DNA from: Blastochloris tepida | GTDB lineage: Bacteria; Pseudomonadota; Alphaproteobacteria; Rhizobiales; Xanthobacteraceae | Assembly: GCF_003966715.1 (NCBI RefSeq) | Contig: NZ_AP018907.1 | Coordinates: 2,344,001-2,408,000 of the forward strand | DNA length: 64,000 nt | Direction: 5' to 3' | Shown: positions 53,268 to 62,351 of the stretch, one piece after another | How the letters are laid out: the number at the start of each line of letters is the position of its first letter | Position numbering within the stretch: position 1 is the first letter of the stretch | The notes under the pieces: generated by a model | Told to the model about the DNA's origin: nothing | The model's input: the letters and a program-made list of their open reading frames with translations, nothing else | The model's database searches: none | Translations under genes and position numbers: made by a program

Positions 53268-53765
53268 ATGGTCCCGGCATTCAACACCGTCTCACGCAAG
53301 CATTGGCTCCGCGGCGCGATTGTCGCGCTGGCCCTGGCGGCCCCCCTGCCCGCGCTCGCCGTGCAGCCCTCCGAGATGCTCCCCGACCCGGCGCAGGAGG
53401 CGCGGGCGCGCGAGATCTCGAAAGAGCTGCGCTGCATGGTGTGCCAGAACCAGTCGATCGACGATTCCGACGCCGGCCTCGCCAAGGACCTGCGCATCCT
53501 GGTGCGCGAGCGCATCCAGGCCGGCGATTCCGACCAGCAGGTGCTCGAGTTCCTCACCTCGCGCTATGGCGACTTCGTGCTGCTGCGGCCGCCCTTCGAC
53601 CTCGCCACCGCGCTGTTGTGGCTGAGCCCGGCGGCCATCCTGCTGGCCGGCGGCATCGGCATCGCGTTCGCCGCCCGCCGCCGCCGCGCCACCGCCGCCG
53701 CCAAGCCGGCCGGCCTGAGCGCCGAGGAGGAGAAGCGCGTCGCCGAGCTCATGCGCGGCGAGTGA
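53268..53765 (+). CDS. ccmH: Cytochrome c maturation thiol-reductase subunit CcmH (CycL)
   Basis: 165 residues from ATG 53268, with GAAGG upstream. Signal sequence, then the redox motif LRCMVCQNQSI (Cys56, Cys59), then a membrane anchor (ALLWLSPAAILLAGGIGIAF) and a charged tail. It keeps apocytochrome CXXCH motifs reduced for haem ligation. In rhizobia degP commonly follows this gene; here a caspase-like gene follows and degP is at 15930-17480. Confidence 0.93.
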   Translation: MVPAFNTVSRKHWLRGAIVALALAAPLPALAVQPSEMLPDPAQEARAREISKELRCMVCQNQSIDDSDAGLAKDLRILVRERIQAGDSDQQVLEFLTSRYGDFVLLRPPFDLATALLWLSPAAILLAGGIGIAFAARRRRATAAAKPAGLSAEEEKRVAELMRGE

Positions 53766-53766
53766 G

Positions 53767-53905
53767 GCGGTTTCCGGCCGATCAGGCCTTCGAGCCGTAG
53801 TCCGGTCGCCGAAAACCCTCCTTCCAAGAAAACCCTCCTTCCAAGCAAGGGGGGTTCGGGGAGATCGTTTCCGCCATCCCGAAGGGATCAACCGGAACCC
53901 ATATG
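53767..53905. repeat. Diverged family B repeat
   Basis: GGTTTCCGGCCGATCAGGCC ... CGCCGAAAACCCTCC, a short tandem (CTTCCAAGAAAACCCTC then CTTCCAAGCAAGG), and GAGATCGTTTCCGCCATCCC with GAAGGGATCAACCGGAACCC. Same outer arms as 57437 but the core is altered. 53906-54125 shows nothing further recognised. Confidence 0.6.
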
Positions 53906-54125
53906 AGGCGCGGGCCCGCCCGAAGACCGGACTCAATCCCAGGTTCAGGGTACAATCCTGGGCCGCACGCATCCTGCATTCCCCATCGCAAACACTGACG
54001 CAGGCCGGCGCAAGACCTTGCGGAAATTGACGATCCGCAAGGTTGTTGCCGGCAAAATCGTTACCGTGCCGTCCGTCGGCCATTCTGCCGCCCCCTTCAG
54101 GGGCCGACATTGCGTTCGTCGAGAC

Positions 54126-57100
54126 ATGAGGCCGGCCATGCGTTGCCTGCGCGGATGCGTCCTTTCCGTTCTGTTCTGCCTCGCCGCTTTGGCGATGGCG
54201 CTCGCGCCGGCAGCGGCCCAATCGCCGCAGGCGCCACCATCGGCACCGCGCAAGCTGGCGCTGGTGATCGCCAACGGCACCTATGCCCACGCCCCGGCGG
54301 TGCGCACCGCCGCAGCCGATGCCGGCATCGTCGGCGAGACGCTTGCGGCCGCCGGCTATGAGGTGATGTCGCTCGCCGACGTGCGGCAGGCCGACATCGG
54401 CCGGGCGCTGCGCGACTTCCTCGACGCACTGGAGGATGCCGGACCCGAGACCACGGTGTTCGTCTATTACGCCGGCCACGCCGTCCAGACCGGCGGCGAC
54501 AATTATCTGGTGCCGGCGGACGCCGAGATCCGCGCCGACGCCGACATCGTGTTCCAGGCGTTCCGGCTGAACGACTTCCTGGAGGAGCTGGCGCGCATTC
54601 CGGCGGCGGCGCGGGTGGTGGTGATCGATGCCGCGCACGATCTCGGCCTGCCCAAGGACGCCGCGGTGCCGGCCGGCCTCGCCCTCAACCCGGTGACCGC
54701 CGGCATGGCGGTGGGCTTCGCCGCCGCGCCCGGCGCGCTGGTGGTCGAGAGCGACGGCCAATACGGCGTCTATGCCACCAGCCTCGTCACCCAGATGCGC
54801 CAGCCGGGCCAGGAGCTCGGCGACATCCTCACCAACGCCCGCATCGCCGTGAACCAGGCGACCCAGAGCGTGCAGACGCCGTGGTTCGTCGACCAGATCG
54901 AGGGCGGGCTCTATCTGTTCCCGCCGCAGCCGGCGGCGCCGCCCGAGCCGGCGGCCGCGCCCGTGCCGATGCCCGCCCCCGCGCCGCCGCCCCCGCGCAC
55001 CGCATCCTCGCGCGAGGCGCTGCAGGCGATGGGCCCGGACGACGCCTATCTCGCCGTGGTGGCGGTCGACCGGCTGGAGCCCTACCAGTGGTTCGTCGAA
55101 CTGTTCCCCGACCACCCCAGCACGCCGCAGATCTGGGAGATCATCGAGACCCGCCGCGAGCAGATCCTGTGGCGGCGCACGCTGGCCCAGAACACCCGCA
55201 ACGCCTACTGGAACTATCTCAAGCGCTATCCGGACGGCGCCCACGCCGCCGAGGCCGAAGACCGGCTGGAGGTGCTGTCGGCGCCGCGCCGGCCGCCGCC
55301 CACCTATGTGGTGGAGCCCGAGCCGCTGCCGCCGGACTGGACCGACGAGGCGGTGGGCCTCGCCGAGGTGGTGCCGCTCGGCATTGAGCCGCCGCCGCCG
55401 GTGTGGGGCCTGTTCACACCGTTCTTCGTCCGCCGGCCGCCGCCGCCGCCCTGGTGGTTCGACCGCCGGCCGCCCGGCTTCCGGCCGCTGCCGCCGCCTC
55501 CCCCGCCGCCGCCGCCCCCGCCCTGGGGCTTCGGACGGCCGGGCTTCGGGCCGGGCTTCGGACCTGGAGGTCCGGGTTTCGGGCCGGGAGGACCTGGGGG
55601 ACCGGGCTTTGTCGGAGGGCCGGGATTGCGCCCGCCGCCGGATCGCTTCCCGCCGGGCGGGCGGCCGGTCGGCCCGCGCCCGCCGGCCGATCCGATCGGC
55701 GCGTTCCGTCCGCCGGGCGGGCCGCGGCCGGACGGCGTGCGTCCGCCGCCGCCGGGGGGACGCCAGCCGCCGGGCGGTCTGACGATACCCGGACGCCGCC
55801 CCGATGGCGGCCGCGGGCCGGGACCGGGGGGATTCGGACCGGGTGGGCCGGGAGGACCTGGAGGACCGGGAGGACCGGGCGCGGGACCGGGCCCGATGCC
55901 GGGCCAGGGAATGCCGGGACAGGGGATGCGGCCGGGCGGAGGCCCCGGGGCAATGCCGGGCCAAGGCATGCGCCCGCAGCCGGGCAGCCTGCCGGCGGTG
56001 CCGGGCGGCGTTCCCGGCGGACGGCCGGGCGCCGGCCCCGGGCCGATGCCGGGTCAGGGTCCGGGCGCGGGTCCGGGTTCAGCTCCAGGCCAAGGCGTCG
56101 TGCCGCCGCGGCCGGATGGCGGCCGCCGGCCGGACGGTCTCACCATGCCGGGCTCGCACCAGCGTCCTGGCGGCATGCCACCAGTTCCGGGCCAGGGCGG
56201 ACGGCCGCAGCCGGGTGGCGCGATGCCCGCTCAAGGCGTGATGCCGCAGCAGCCGGGCAACCTGCCGCCGGTGCCCGGACAGGGCATGCGACCCACCCAG
56301 CCCGACCGGCCAATGCCGGGTCAGGGCATGCGGCCGCAGCCGGGCGGCCTGCCGCCGGTGCCGGGCCAGGGCATGCGGCCCACCCAGCCCGACCGGCCGA
56401 TGCCGGGCCAGGGCATGCAGCCGCAACCGGGCAATCTGCCGCCGGTGCCGGGCCAGGGCATGCGACCCACCCAGCCCGACCGGCCAATGCCGGGTCAGGG
56501 GATGCGGCCGCAGCCGGGAAACCTGCCGCCGGTGCCGGGCCAGGGTGCACGGCCGTCACAGCCGGATCGGCCGATGCCGGGACAGGGCATGCGGCCGCAG
56601 CCGGGCGGCCTGCCGCCGGTGCCGGGTCAGGGCATGCGACCCACCCAGCCCGATCGGCCGATGCCCGGACAGGGCATGCGGCCGCAGCCGGGTAGCCTGC
56701 CGCCAGTGCCCGGACAGGGTGCGAGACCTTCGCAACCGGACCGGCCGATGCCGGGTCAGGGGATGCGGCCGCAGCCGGGTAGCCTGCCGGCGGTACCAAG
56801 CCAGGGTGCACGGCCGTCACAGCCGGATCGGCCGATGCCCGGCCAAGGGATGCGGCCTTCCCAGCCCGACCGGCCAATGCCGGGCCAAGGCATGCGGCCT
56901 TCCCAGCCCGACCGGCCGATGCCGGGTCAAGGCATGCGGCCCTCGCAACCCGACCGGCCGATGCCGGGTCAAGGCATGCGGCCCTCGCAGCCGGACCGGC
57001 CGATGCCGAGTCAGGGGATGCGGCCGCAGCCGCCGAGCGCGCCCCAGGCCCAGCCGAGCCGGCCGGTCGGCCCACAGCGTGCGGTCGCTCCGCCGCAGGT

Positions 57101-57437
57101 GCGTCAGGCCCCGCCGCCGCAGCGTGCCGCTCCGCCGCAGGTGCGTCAGGCTCCACCGCCGCAGCGTGCCGCTCCGCCGCAGGTACGTCAGGCTCCGCCG
57201 CCGCAGCGTGCCGCCCCGCCGCAGGTGCGTCAGGCTCCGCCGCCGCAACGGGCCGCACCGCCGCAGGTGCGTCAGGCCCCGCCGCCGCAACGGGCCGCAC
57301 CACCGCCACAGCGCGCCGCACCGCCGCCGCAACGTGCTGCACCGCCGCCGCAACGTGCCGCGCCGCCGCATCAGCGGGCCGCGCCGCAGCGCTGCCCGCC
57401 CGGTACACACCCGGCGAATGGTGGCTGCGCGAGGTGA
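54126..57437 (+). CDS. Secreted caspase-like protein lacking catalytic Cys, with long Pro/Gly repeat tail
   Basis: 1103 residues from ATG 54126 (ATG 54138 and an upstream start at 54018 are alternatives). A signal peptide ([20 protein letters not shown]) is followed by a caspase p20 fold: [34 protein letters not shown] with His118 kept, but the expected DAC reads DAAHD, so the nucleophile Cys is replaced by Ala170. A helical linker ([38 protein letters not shown]) comes next, then ~650 residues of proline/glycine-rich sequence with six 29-residue and five 14-residue repeats, and [14 protein letters not shown] repeats. It ends [14 protein letters not shown]. The fold is likely used for binding, not proteolysis. 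Confidence 0.8.
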   Translation: MRPAMRCLRGCVLSVLFCLAALAMALAPAAAQSPQAPPSAPRKLALVIANGTYAHAPAVRTAAADAGIVGETLAAAGYEVMSLADVRQADIGRALRDFLDALEDAGPETTVFVYYAGHAVQTGGDNYLVPADAEIRADADIVFQAFRLNDFLEELARIPAAARVVVIDAAHDLGLPKDAAVPAGLALNPVTAGMAVGFAAAPGALVVESDGQYGVYATSLVTQMRQPGQELGDILTNARIAVNQATQSVQTPWFVDQIEGGLYLFPPQPAAPPEPAAAPVPMPAPAPPPPRTASSREALQAMGPDDAYLAVVAVDRLEPYQWFVELFPDHPSTPQIWEIIETRREQILWRRTLAQNTRNAYWNYLKRYPDGAHAAEAEDRLEVLSAPRRPPPTYVVEPEPLPPDWTDEAVGLAEVVPLGIEPPPPVWGLFTPFFVRRPPPPPWWFDRRPPGFRPLPPPPPPPPPPPWGFGRPGFGPGFGPGGPGFGPGGPGGPGFVGGPGLRPPPDRFPPGGRPVGPRPPADPIGAFRPPGGPRPDGVRPPPPGGRQPPGGLTIPGRRPDGGRGPGPGGFGPGGPGGPGGPGGPGAGPGPMPGQGMPGQGMRPGGGPGAMPGQGMRPQPGSLPAVPGGVPGGRPGAGPGPMPGQGPGAGPGSAPGQGVVPPRPDGGRRPDGLTMPGSHQRPGGMPPVPGQGGRPQPGGAMPAQGVMPQQPGNLPPVPGQGMRPTQPDRPMPGQGMRPQPGGLPPVPGQGMRPTQPDRPMPGQGMQPQPGNLPPVPGQGMRPTQPDRPMPGQGMRPQPGNLPPVPGQGARPSQPDRPMPGQGMRPQPGGLPPVPGQGMRPTQPDRPMPGQGMRPQPGSLPPVPGQGARPSQPDRPMPGQGMRPQPGSLPAVPSQGARPSQPDRPMPGQGMRPSQPDRPMPGQGMRPSQPDRPMPGQGMRPSQPDRPMPGQGMRPSQPDRPMPSQGMRPQPPSAPQAQPSRPVGPQRAVAPPQVRQAPPPQRAAPPQVRQAPPPQRAAPPQVRQAPPPQRAAPPQVRQAPPPQRAAPPQVRQAPPPQRAAPPPQRAAPPPQRAAPPPQRAAPPHQRAAPQRCPPGTHPANGGCAR
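56286..57017 (+). repeat. In-gene tandem repeats of the caspase-like protein
   Basis: Six 87-bp units (56286-56807; [14 protein letters not shown] plus [14 protein letters not shown]) followed by five 42-bp units (56808-57017; [14 protein letters not shown]). The short units look like the first half of the long ones, so the array probably grew by unequal exchange at two scales. Copies are close in DNA sequence, which suggests recent expansion. Confidence 0.85.
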
Positions 57438-57560
57438 TACGGTTTCCGGCTGATCAAGCCGGAAACCCGTATTCCGATCGCCGAAAAATCCCTTCCAACT
57501 CAAGGATTTTTCGGCGAGACCGTTTCCGGTATCCCGAAGGGATCAACCGGAAACCGTATG
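57437..57560. repeat. Family B repeat
   Basis: Complete copy: GGTTTCCGGCTGATCAAGCC, GCCGAAAAATCCCTTCC / GGATTTTTCGGCGAGACCG and CCGAAGGGATCAACCGGAAA. 57561-57787 shows nothing recognised apart from the 3' flank of the ycgN-like gene. Confidence 0.8.
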
Positions 57561-57787
57561 AAACGCTTTCCGGCCGGGCGCCCGGTGTCCGGCCGGCCGA
57601 TCGCCCTCCGGCGGGCGCAGGCGCACGCCGCGGTGCGGGTCAAGCCATTGCGTGAAAAGTCGAAATGCCGCCGCTGCGGTCCGCGGACGGCCCGTCCTGC
57701 CAAGCCGTGTTACCATCCGGCATGATCGATCGGACTCTGCCCCAGATCCGCCGCCCCGCGCTGGCGGCCCGCAACGGGACCGCCGGT

Positions 57788-58309
57788 TCAGCCGGCGGTG
57801 GGCACGCGAGATGTTGTGTCCGGGCGGCGGCGGGCGCGCCGCGGCAGGCGCAGCGGCCAATCGACCACGAAATCCTCAAGCTGGGAGGCCGGCACGTCGG
57901 TCTCGTTCGCCGCCACCTTGCCGCGCACGCTGACGCCGGCGGCATGGACGGTCTCGCGGTCCCCAGATACCAGCGGATGCCACCAATAGAGGTCGCGCCC
58001 TTCGGCGATCAGCCGGTAGGCGCAAGTCGTCGGCAGCCAGCCCAGCGTACGCACCTCCTGCGGCGTCAGGCGCACGCACTCGGGCACCTCCTCGGAGCGG
58101 CTGGGATAGTCGATGCAGCGGCAGGTCTCGGCATCGAGCAGGCGGCAGCCGACCTCGGTGTAGACGACGCGGCCGGTGTCCTCGCATTCCAGCTTGGCGA
58201 GGCAGCAGCGCGCACAGCCGTCGCACAGGCTCTCCCACTCGGAATCGCTCATCTGGTCCAGGGTCTTGGTCCGCCAGAACGGCGGCGCGGGGCGGTCGGG
58301 CGCATGCAT
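57788..58309 (-). CDS. YcgN family cysteine-cluster protein
   Basis: 173 residues. Conserved cysteines in [36 protein letters not shown] and [20 protein letters not shown] are the UPF0260/YcgN pattern, which suggests a bound metal or Fe-S cluster; the function is unknown. The basic C-terminus ([20 protein letters not shown]) is variable. It is divergent from the PBP gene, 305 bases away. Confidence 0.9.
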   Translation of the reverse strand: MHAPDRPAPPFWRTKTLDQMSDSEWESLCDGCARCCLAKLECEDTGRVVYTEVGCRLLDAETCRCIDYPSRSEEVPECVRLTPQEVRTLGWLPTTCAYRLIAEGRDLYWWHPLVSGDRETVHAAGVSVRGKVAANETDVPASQLEDFVVDWPLRLPRRARRRPDTTSRVPTAG

Positions 58310-58510
58310 GGCGCGATGTTATTCCGCGGCCGGACCGCCCACAACGGCGCTGGCGCCCGGTCAAGGAAAAGCCCCGATTGCCGGCCAGGGAAGCCCTTGC
58401 GTCGAAGCACCGTTGAAGGCATCACTCCTTCGGGTCGGGTTCGGGTTCCGCTGATCGACGCGGGATCGGAAACTGCTGCGGGGTGCCGGTTCCGCGACGG
58501 CGGGGCGTAC

Positions 58511-58595
58511 GCCGAACACTCTGTTTGACGCGACGGCCTTCTTGGCGCGACGCCCTGTTTGGCGCGACACCCTGTTTAGCGCAACACCCTGTTTA
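58511..58595. repeat. Five 17-bp tandem repeats upstream of the PBP gene
   Basis: Unit GCGCGACGCCCTGTTTG: three good copies at 58545-58561, 58562-58578 and 58579-58595, and two diverged ones at 58511-58527 and 58528-58544. The array ends just before the GGAGG ribosome binding site (58600) of the next gene. The rest of 58310-58510 shows nothing recognised. It may influence expression by spacing or protein binding. Confidence 0.7.
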
Positions 58596-58614
58596 GCGCG
58601 GAGGCAGACGACCG

Positions 58615-60801
58615 GTGCGCGAGCTTCTGTCCAACGAGTTCAAGGCCAGGGTCCGGCGGGCCCTGCTCGATCTCGATTCGCGCATCGACAGCGCGACCTT
58701 CGGGCTGTCGACCCGGCTGCGCGACGGCTGGGAGAATTTCTCGGCCTTCATGGACCGCTTCCATGTCGGCGGCTGGAAGCGTTGGGTGTTGATCGAGCCG
58801 CTCTCCGAGGCGGTGACGCTCGGCACCGTCGGCGCGGTGCTGATGCTGGCGCTGGCCGTTCCGGCGTTCCGCGAGACCACGCCGGACTGGCTGAAGCGCA
58901 CCGAGCTGGCTGTTACCTTCCTCGACCGTTACGGCAATGAGGTCGGGCGCCGCGGCGTGCGCCAGAACGATACTGTGCCGCTCGAGGAATTCCCCGACCA
59001 TCTGATCAAGGCCGTGCTCGCCACCGAGGACCGGCGCTTCTTCGAGCATTTCGGCATCGATGTCGGCGGCACGCTGCGCGCCGTCACCGCCAATGCCCGG
59101 GCCGGCGGCGTGGTGCAGGGCGGCTCCTCGCTCACCCAGCAGCTCGCCAAGAACCTGTTCCTGTCCAACCAGCGCACCATCGAGCGCAAGATCAAGGAAG
59201 CGTTCCTGGCGCTGTGGCTGGAGCAGCACCTCACCAAGAACCAGATCCTCAAGCTCTATCTCGACCGCGCCTATATGGGCGGCGGCGCATTCGGCGTGGA
59301 CGCCGCGTCGCAATACTATTTCGGCAAGTCGGCGCGCGACGTGAACCTTGCCGAGGCGGCCATGCTCGCCGGCCTGTTCAAGGCGCCGACCAAGTTCGCC
59401 CCGCACGTCAACCTGCCGGCGGCGCGCGCCCGCGCCAATGTGGTGCTCGACAATCTGGTCGAGGCCGGCTTCATGACGGAAGGTCAGGTATTCGGCGCCC
59501 GCCGCAACCCGGCGACGCCGATCGAGCGGCGCGACGAGAAGGTGCCCAACTACTATCTCGACTGGGCGTTCGGCGAGGTCGAGGAGATCACCGAGACGCT
59601 GCCGAAATCGGTGACCGAGCGGGTGTTCGTGGTGCGCACCGCGCTCGATCCCAACATCCAGTACGTCGCCGAGACGGCGGTCGAGGAGAAGCTGCGCCAG
59701 TTCGGCCGCGAGTATGGCGCGAGCCAGGCGGCCACCGTGATCATGGACGTCGACGGCGCGGTGCGCGCCATGGTCGGCGGGCGCGACTACGGCGCCTCGC
59801 AGTTCAACCGCGCCACCGACGCGTTGCGCCAGCCCGGCTCCTCGTTCAAGCCCTACGTCTACGCCACCGCCTTCATGAACGGCCTCAAGACCACCACGAC
59901 GGTGCGCGACGAGCCGATCTGCCTCGGCAACTGGTGCCCGCAGAATTACGGCCGCTCCTATGCCGGCACGGTGACGCTGCACTACGCCCTGCAGAAATCG
60001 ATCAACACCATCCCGGTGCGGCTGTCGGTGATGCTGGGCAAGGGCAATGCCAAGGCCGGCCGCGCCAAGATCATCGAGACCGCCCACCGCCTGGGCATCT
60101 CGACGCCGCTGCCGGATTCCTCGTCGCTGCCGATCGGCGCGGCCGAGGTGACGGTGATCGACCAGACCCAATCGTTCGCCGCCTTCGCCTCCGGCGGCAT
60201 GAAGGTGACCGCCCACGCTACGCTGGAGATCAAGACGCCGACCGGCGAGACGGTTTGGCGGTTCGACCGTGACGGGCCGAAGTCCGAGCGCGTGCTGCCG
60301 CAGCAGGTGGCCGAGGATATCAACCGCGTGCTCAAATCGGCGGTGGAGGACGGCACCGGCCGGCGCGCCATGCTCGACGGCATCAGCGCCTCGGGCAAGA
60401 CCGGCACCACCAACGGCTATCGCGACGCGTGGTTCGTCGGCTACACCGGCAATTATGTCGGCGCGGTGTGGTACGGCAATGACGACCACTCGCCGACCAA
60501 CAAGATGACCGGCGGCACGCTGCCGGCGATGACGTGGCAGCAGATCATGGCCTATGCCCACCAGGGCATCGAGCTGAAGACGATGCCGGGCCTCGGCGGC
60601 GACGCCAAGCCGCCCAAGGGCGATACGCCGGTGGCCCAGTCGGGCGGCGACCAGCCCGGCCCGCAGCGGCCGATCACGCTGTCGACCAAATCCAGCGCCA
60701 CGCTGAACCGCATCGAGAAGCTGATGCGCGACTCCGCGGCGCCGGTGAAGCCGACCGCCGCCGCCACCGACCGCCCCACCGGCGCGCTGGGGCGCAATTA
60801 G
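58615..60801 (+). CDS. Penicillin-binding protein 1A-type peptidoglycan synthase
   Basis: 728 residues from a GTG at 58615 with GGAGG upstream. One membrane segment (AVTLGTVGAVLMLALAVPAF, about 66-85). Glycosyltransferase domain with catalytic Glu138 (LATEDRRFFEHFG) and QGGSSLTQQLAKNLFLS. Transpeptidase domain with Ser409-x-x-Lys412 (PGSSFKP), Ser462-Ile-Asn464 and Lys595-Thr-Gly (SGKTGTT). It polymerises and crosslinks peptidoglycan at the periplasmic face. The long cytoplasmic N-terminus (~60 residues) is typical of an alphaproteobacterial subclass. No operon partner. Confidence 0.93.
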   Translation: MRELLSNEFKARVRRALLDLDSRIDSATFGLSTRLRDGWENFSAFMDRFHVGGWKRWVLIEPLSEAVTLGTVGAVLMLALAVPAFRETTPDWLKRTELAVTFLDRYGNEVGRRGVRQNDTVPLEEFPDHLIKAVLATEDRRFFEHFGIDVGGTLRAVTANARAGGVVQGGSSLTQQLAKNLFLSNQRTIERKIKEAFLALWLEQHLTKNQILKLYLDRAYMGGGAFGVDAASQYYFGKSARDVNLAEAAMLAGLFKAPTKFAPHVNLPAARARANVVLDNLVEAGFMTEGQVFGARRNPATPIERRDEKVPNYYLDWAFGEVEEITETLPKSVTERVFVVRTALDPNIQYVAETAVEEKLRQFGREYGASQAATVIMDVDGAVRAMVGGRDYGASQFNRATDALRQPGSSFKPYVYATAFMNGLKTTTTVRDEPICLGNWCPQNYGRSYAGTVTLHYALQKSINTIPVRLSVMLGKGNAKAGRAKIIETAHRLGISTPLPDSSSLPIGAAEVTVIDQTQSFAAFASGGMKVTAHATLEIKTPTGETVWRFDRDGPKSERVLPQQVAEDINRVLKSAVEDGTGRRAMLDGISASGKTGTTNGYRDAWFVGYTGNYVGAVWYGNDDHSPTNKMTGGTLPAMTWQQIMAYAHQGIELKTMPGLGGDAKPPKGDTPVAQSGGDQPGPQRPITLSTKSSATLNRIEKLMRDSAAPVKPTAAATDRPTGALGRN

Positions 60802-60906
60802 AGCATTTTCCGCAAAAGTGGATACCGGTTTTGCGAAAGAAAATGCGACACACCAGAAACTTGGAGCGTCCGATCTGATGCAGTCAGATCGGATAACGCT
60901 CTGGAG
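60801..60906. repeat. Dispersed ~105-bp repeat (family A), copy 2
   Basis: AGAGCATTTTCCGCAAAAG ... GGTTTTGCGAAAGAAAATGC, then GTCCGATCTGATGCAGTC / AGATCGGATAACGCTCTGG. It matches 21649-21752 at nearly every base. It directly follows the stop codon of the PBP gene. Confidence 0.85.
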
Positions 60907-61082
60907 CGACATGCCGGTTGTCGCCGGTTTCTGCGTTAAATTATTGATGTGTAATGTATTTTTTGATCCTGTCGGCCGCCCGGGTGCGGCCGGCTGCGGC
61001 GCCCGGCCCCAGCGGAACGATTTGCCGGCGCGGGCGGCGCTGCTATAGGGATCGCACGTACAAGGATCGCACGGGCCGCGCC

Positions 61083-61700
61083 GTGCGGGTCCGGGTCAAT
61101 CTGCGGCACATTGGACGGAATTTCGTGGGGCCCTTCTCGACCCTCGTCAGCTTCCTGGTGGCGGCGGTCACGGCGCTCGTCCTGACATGGTTCGCCGTCA
61201 GCGGCCTGTCCGATTTCGACACCGTGCGGATCGGCGCCTGGACCGCCGCGCCGCGGCACGGCACCGCCGAGGCCGACCCCTATGCGCGGGCCACCTATGC
61301 CAGGTTCGGCACGCTGCCGGTCAGCCTCGCCGACGGCCTCGTCTTCATCGCCCGGCGCGACTCGGCGGGAAACCCGCTCGACGGCCGCTGCACCATCCGC
61401 ATCACCGGCCGGGTGCCGCAGTCGCGCGTGTGGACGCTGACCGTCACCGACGACAAGGGCGCGCTGATCGACAATCCGGCCGGCCGCTACGGCTTCACCT
61501 CCACCGAGCTGGTGTGGGAGAGCGACGGCAGCATCGACATCGTGGCGGCGCCGCGGGCGCGGGCGGGGAACTGGCTGCCCACCGGCGCGGCCACCGGCGT
61601 GCTGTTCGTGCTGCGGCTCTACGACACCCAGATCGGCTTCGCCTCCCGCACCAGCGACGCGCCGCTGCTGCCAGCCATCCGCCAGTCCGATTGCCCATGA
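61083..61700 (+). CDS. DUF1214 domain-containing protein
   Basis: 205 residues from a GTG at 61083; a longer frame from 60954 is unlikely. An N-terminal membrane segment (LVSFLVAAVTALVLTWFAVS) precedes a periplasmic beta-rich DUF1214 domain: AEADPYARATYARFGTLPV, CTIRITGRVPQSRVWTLTVT, LIDNPAGRYGFTSTELVWE and NWLPTGAATGVLFVLRLYD. Stop TGA overlaps the ATG of the DUF1254 gene, so the two are coupled and probably form one envelope assembly. Biochemical function unknown. Confidence 0.85.
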   Translation: MRVRVNLRHIGRNFVGPFSTLVSFLVAAVTALVLTWFAVSGLSDFDTVRIGAWTAAPRHGTAEADPYARATYARFGTLPVSLADGLVFIARRDSAGNPLDGRCTIRITGRVPQSRVWTLTVTDDKGALIDNPAGRYGFTSTELVWESDGSIDIVAAPRARAGNWLPTGAATGVLFVLRLYDTQIGFASRTSDAPLLPAIRQSDCP

Positions 61701-62344
61701 TGCGATTGCTTACGATGCGATGGCCCTTCTTCCGCTGGCCCTTCTCCCGGCCGCAGGCGGCCCGCCCGGCGCGGCCGCGCGTGCCGGTGGTTCAGGTGCC
61801 GATGCGCTGGGTGCTGCCGGTGGTGACCGGGCTGGTGGTCGGGCTCGCGGCGCATCTGGTGGCGATCCTGATCATGCCCTATCAGGCGCCGGCCGATGCG
61901 TGGGCGCGCATCGCCACGCTGGGGCCGGCCAACACCGTGGTGCTGGTGCCGCCCTCGGCCGCCGATTCCGAGCTGATGCCGTTCCTCGATCCGGCCTTCG
62001 CGACGGCTGCCTGCCGCTACGACCTCTCGGCTGGCCCGCTGAAGCTGCGCGTGCCGGTGACGGCCGACTACACCTCGGTGTCGTTCTATACCCGCCACGG
62101 ACAGACGTTCTACGGCATCAGCGACCGCGCCGCCGGGCGCAAGATGATCGACGTCGACCTGATGACGCCGCAGCAGCGGACGCTGCTGCCCTCTGACGAG
62201 GAGATCACCGCCGCCGACCGGCTGATCGTCGAATCGCCGTCGAAGACCGGCATTGCCATCATCCGCGCTTTGGTGCGCGAGGCCGGCGCGCGCCCGGAGA
62301 TCGAGACGCTGCTCGTCCGCGCCACCTGCGGCCCGGCGAGCTGA
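61697..62344 (+). CDS. DUF1254 domain-containing protein
   Basis: 215 residues from ATG 61697 (ATGA overlap with the preceding stop). Membrane segment VLPVVTGLVVGLAAHLVAIL, then LGPANTVVLVPPS, DPAFATAACRYDLSAGPLKL and SVSFYTRHGQTFYGISDRAA, the short form of DUF1254 seen next to DUF1214 in Hyphomicrobiales. Convergent with the MFS gene, 7 bases apart. Confidence 0.85.
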   Translation: MMRLLTMRWPFFRWPFSRPQAARPARPRVPVVQVPMRWVLPVVTGLVVGLAAHLVAILIMPYQAPADAWARIATLGPANTVVLVPPSAADSELMPFLDPAFATAACRYDLSAGPLKLRVPVTADYTSVSFYTRHGQTFYGISDRAAGRKMIDVDLMTPQQRTLLPSDEEITAADRLIVESPSKTGIAIIRALVREAGARPEIETLLVRATCGPAS

Positions 62345-62351
62345 CATTGCC

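Noticed and set aside
57097..57400. Regular short repeats suggesting a CRISPR array
   Set aside because: The repeats are in frame, encode [14 protein letters not shown] units and have no unique spacers.
58542..58940. Upstream in-frame-looking start for a protein overlapping the PBP gene
   Set aside because: Different frame from the PBP; the sequence is only translated tandem repeat followed by antigenic shadow sequence.
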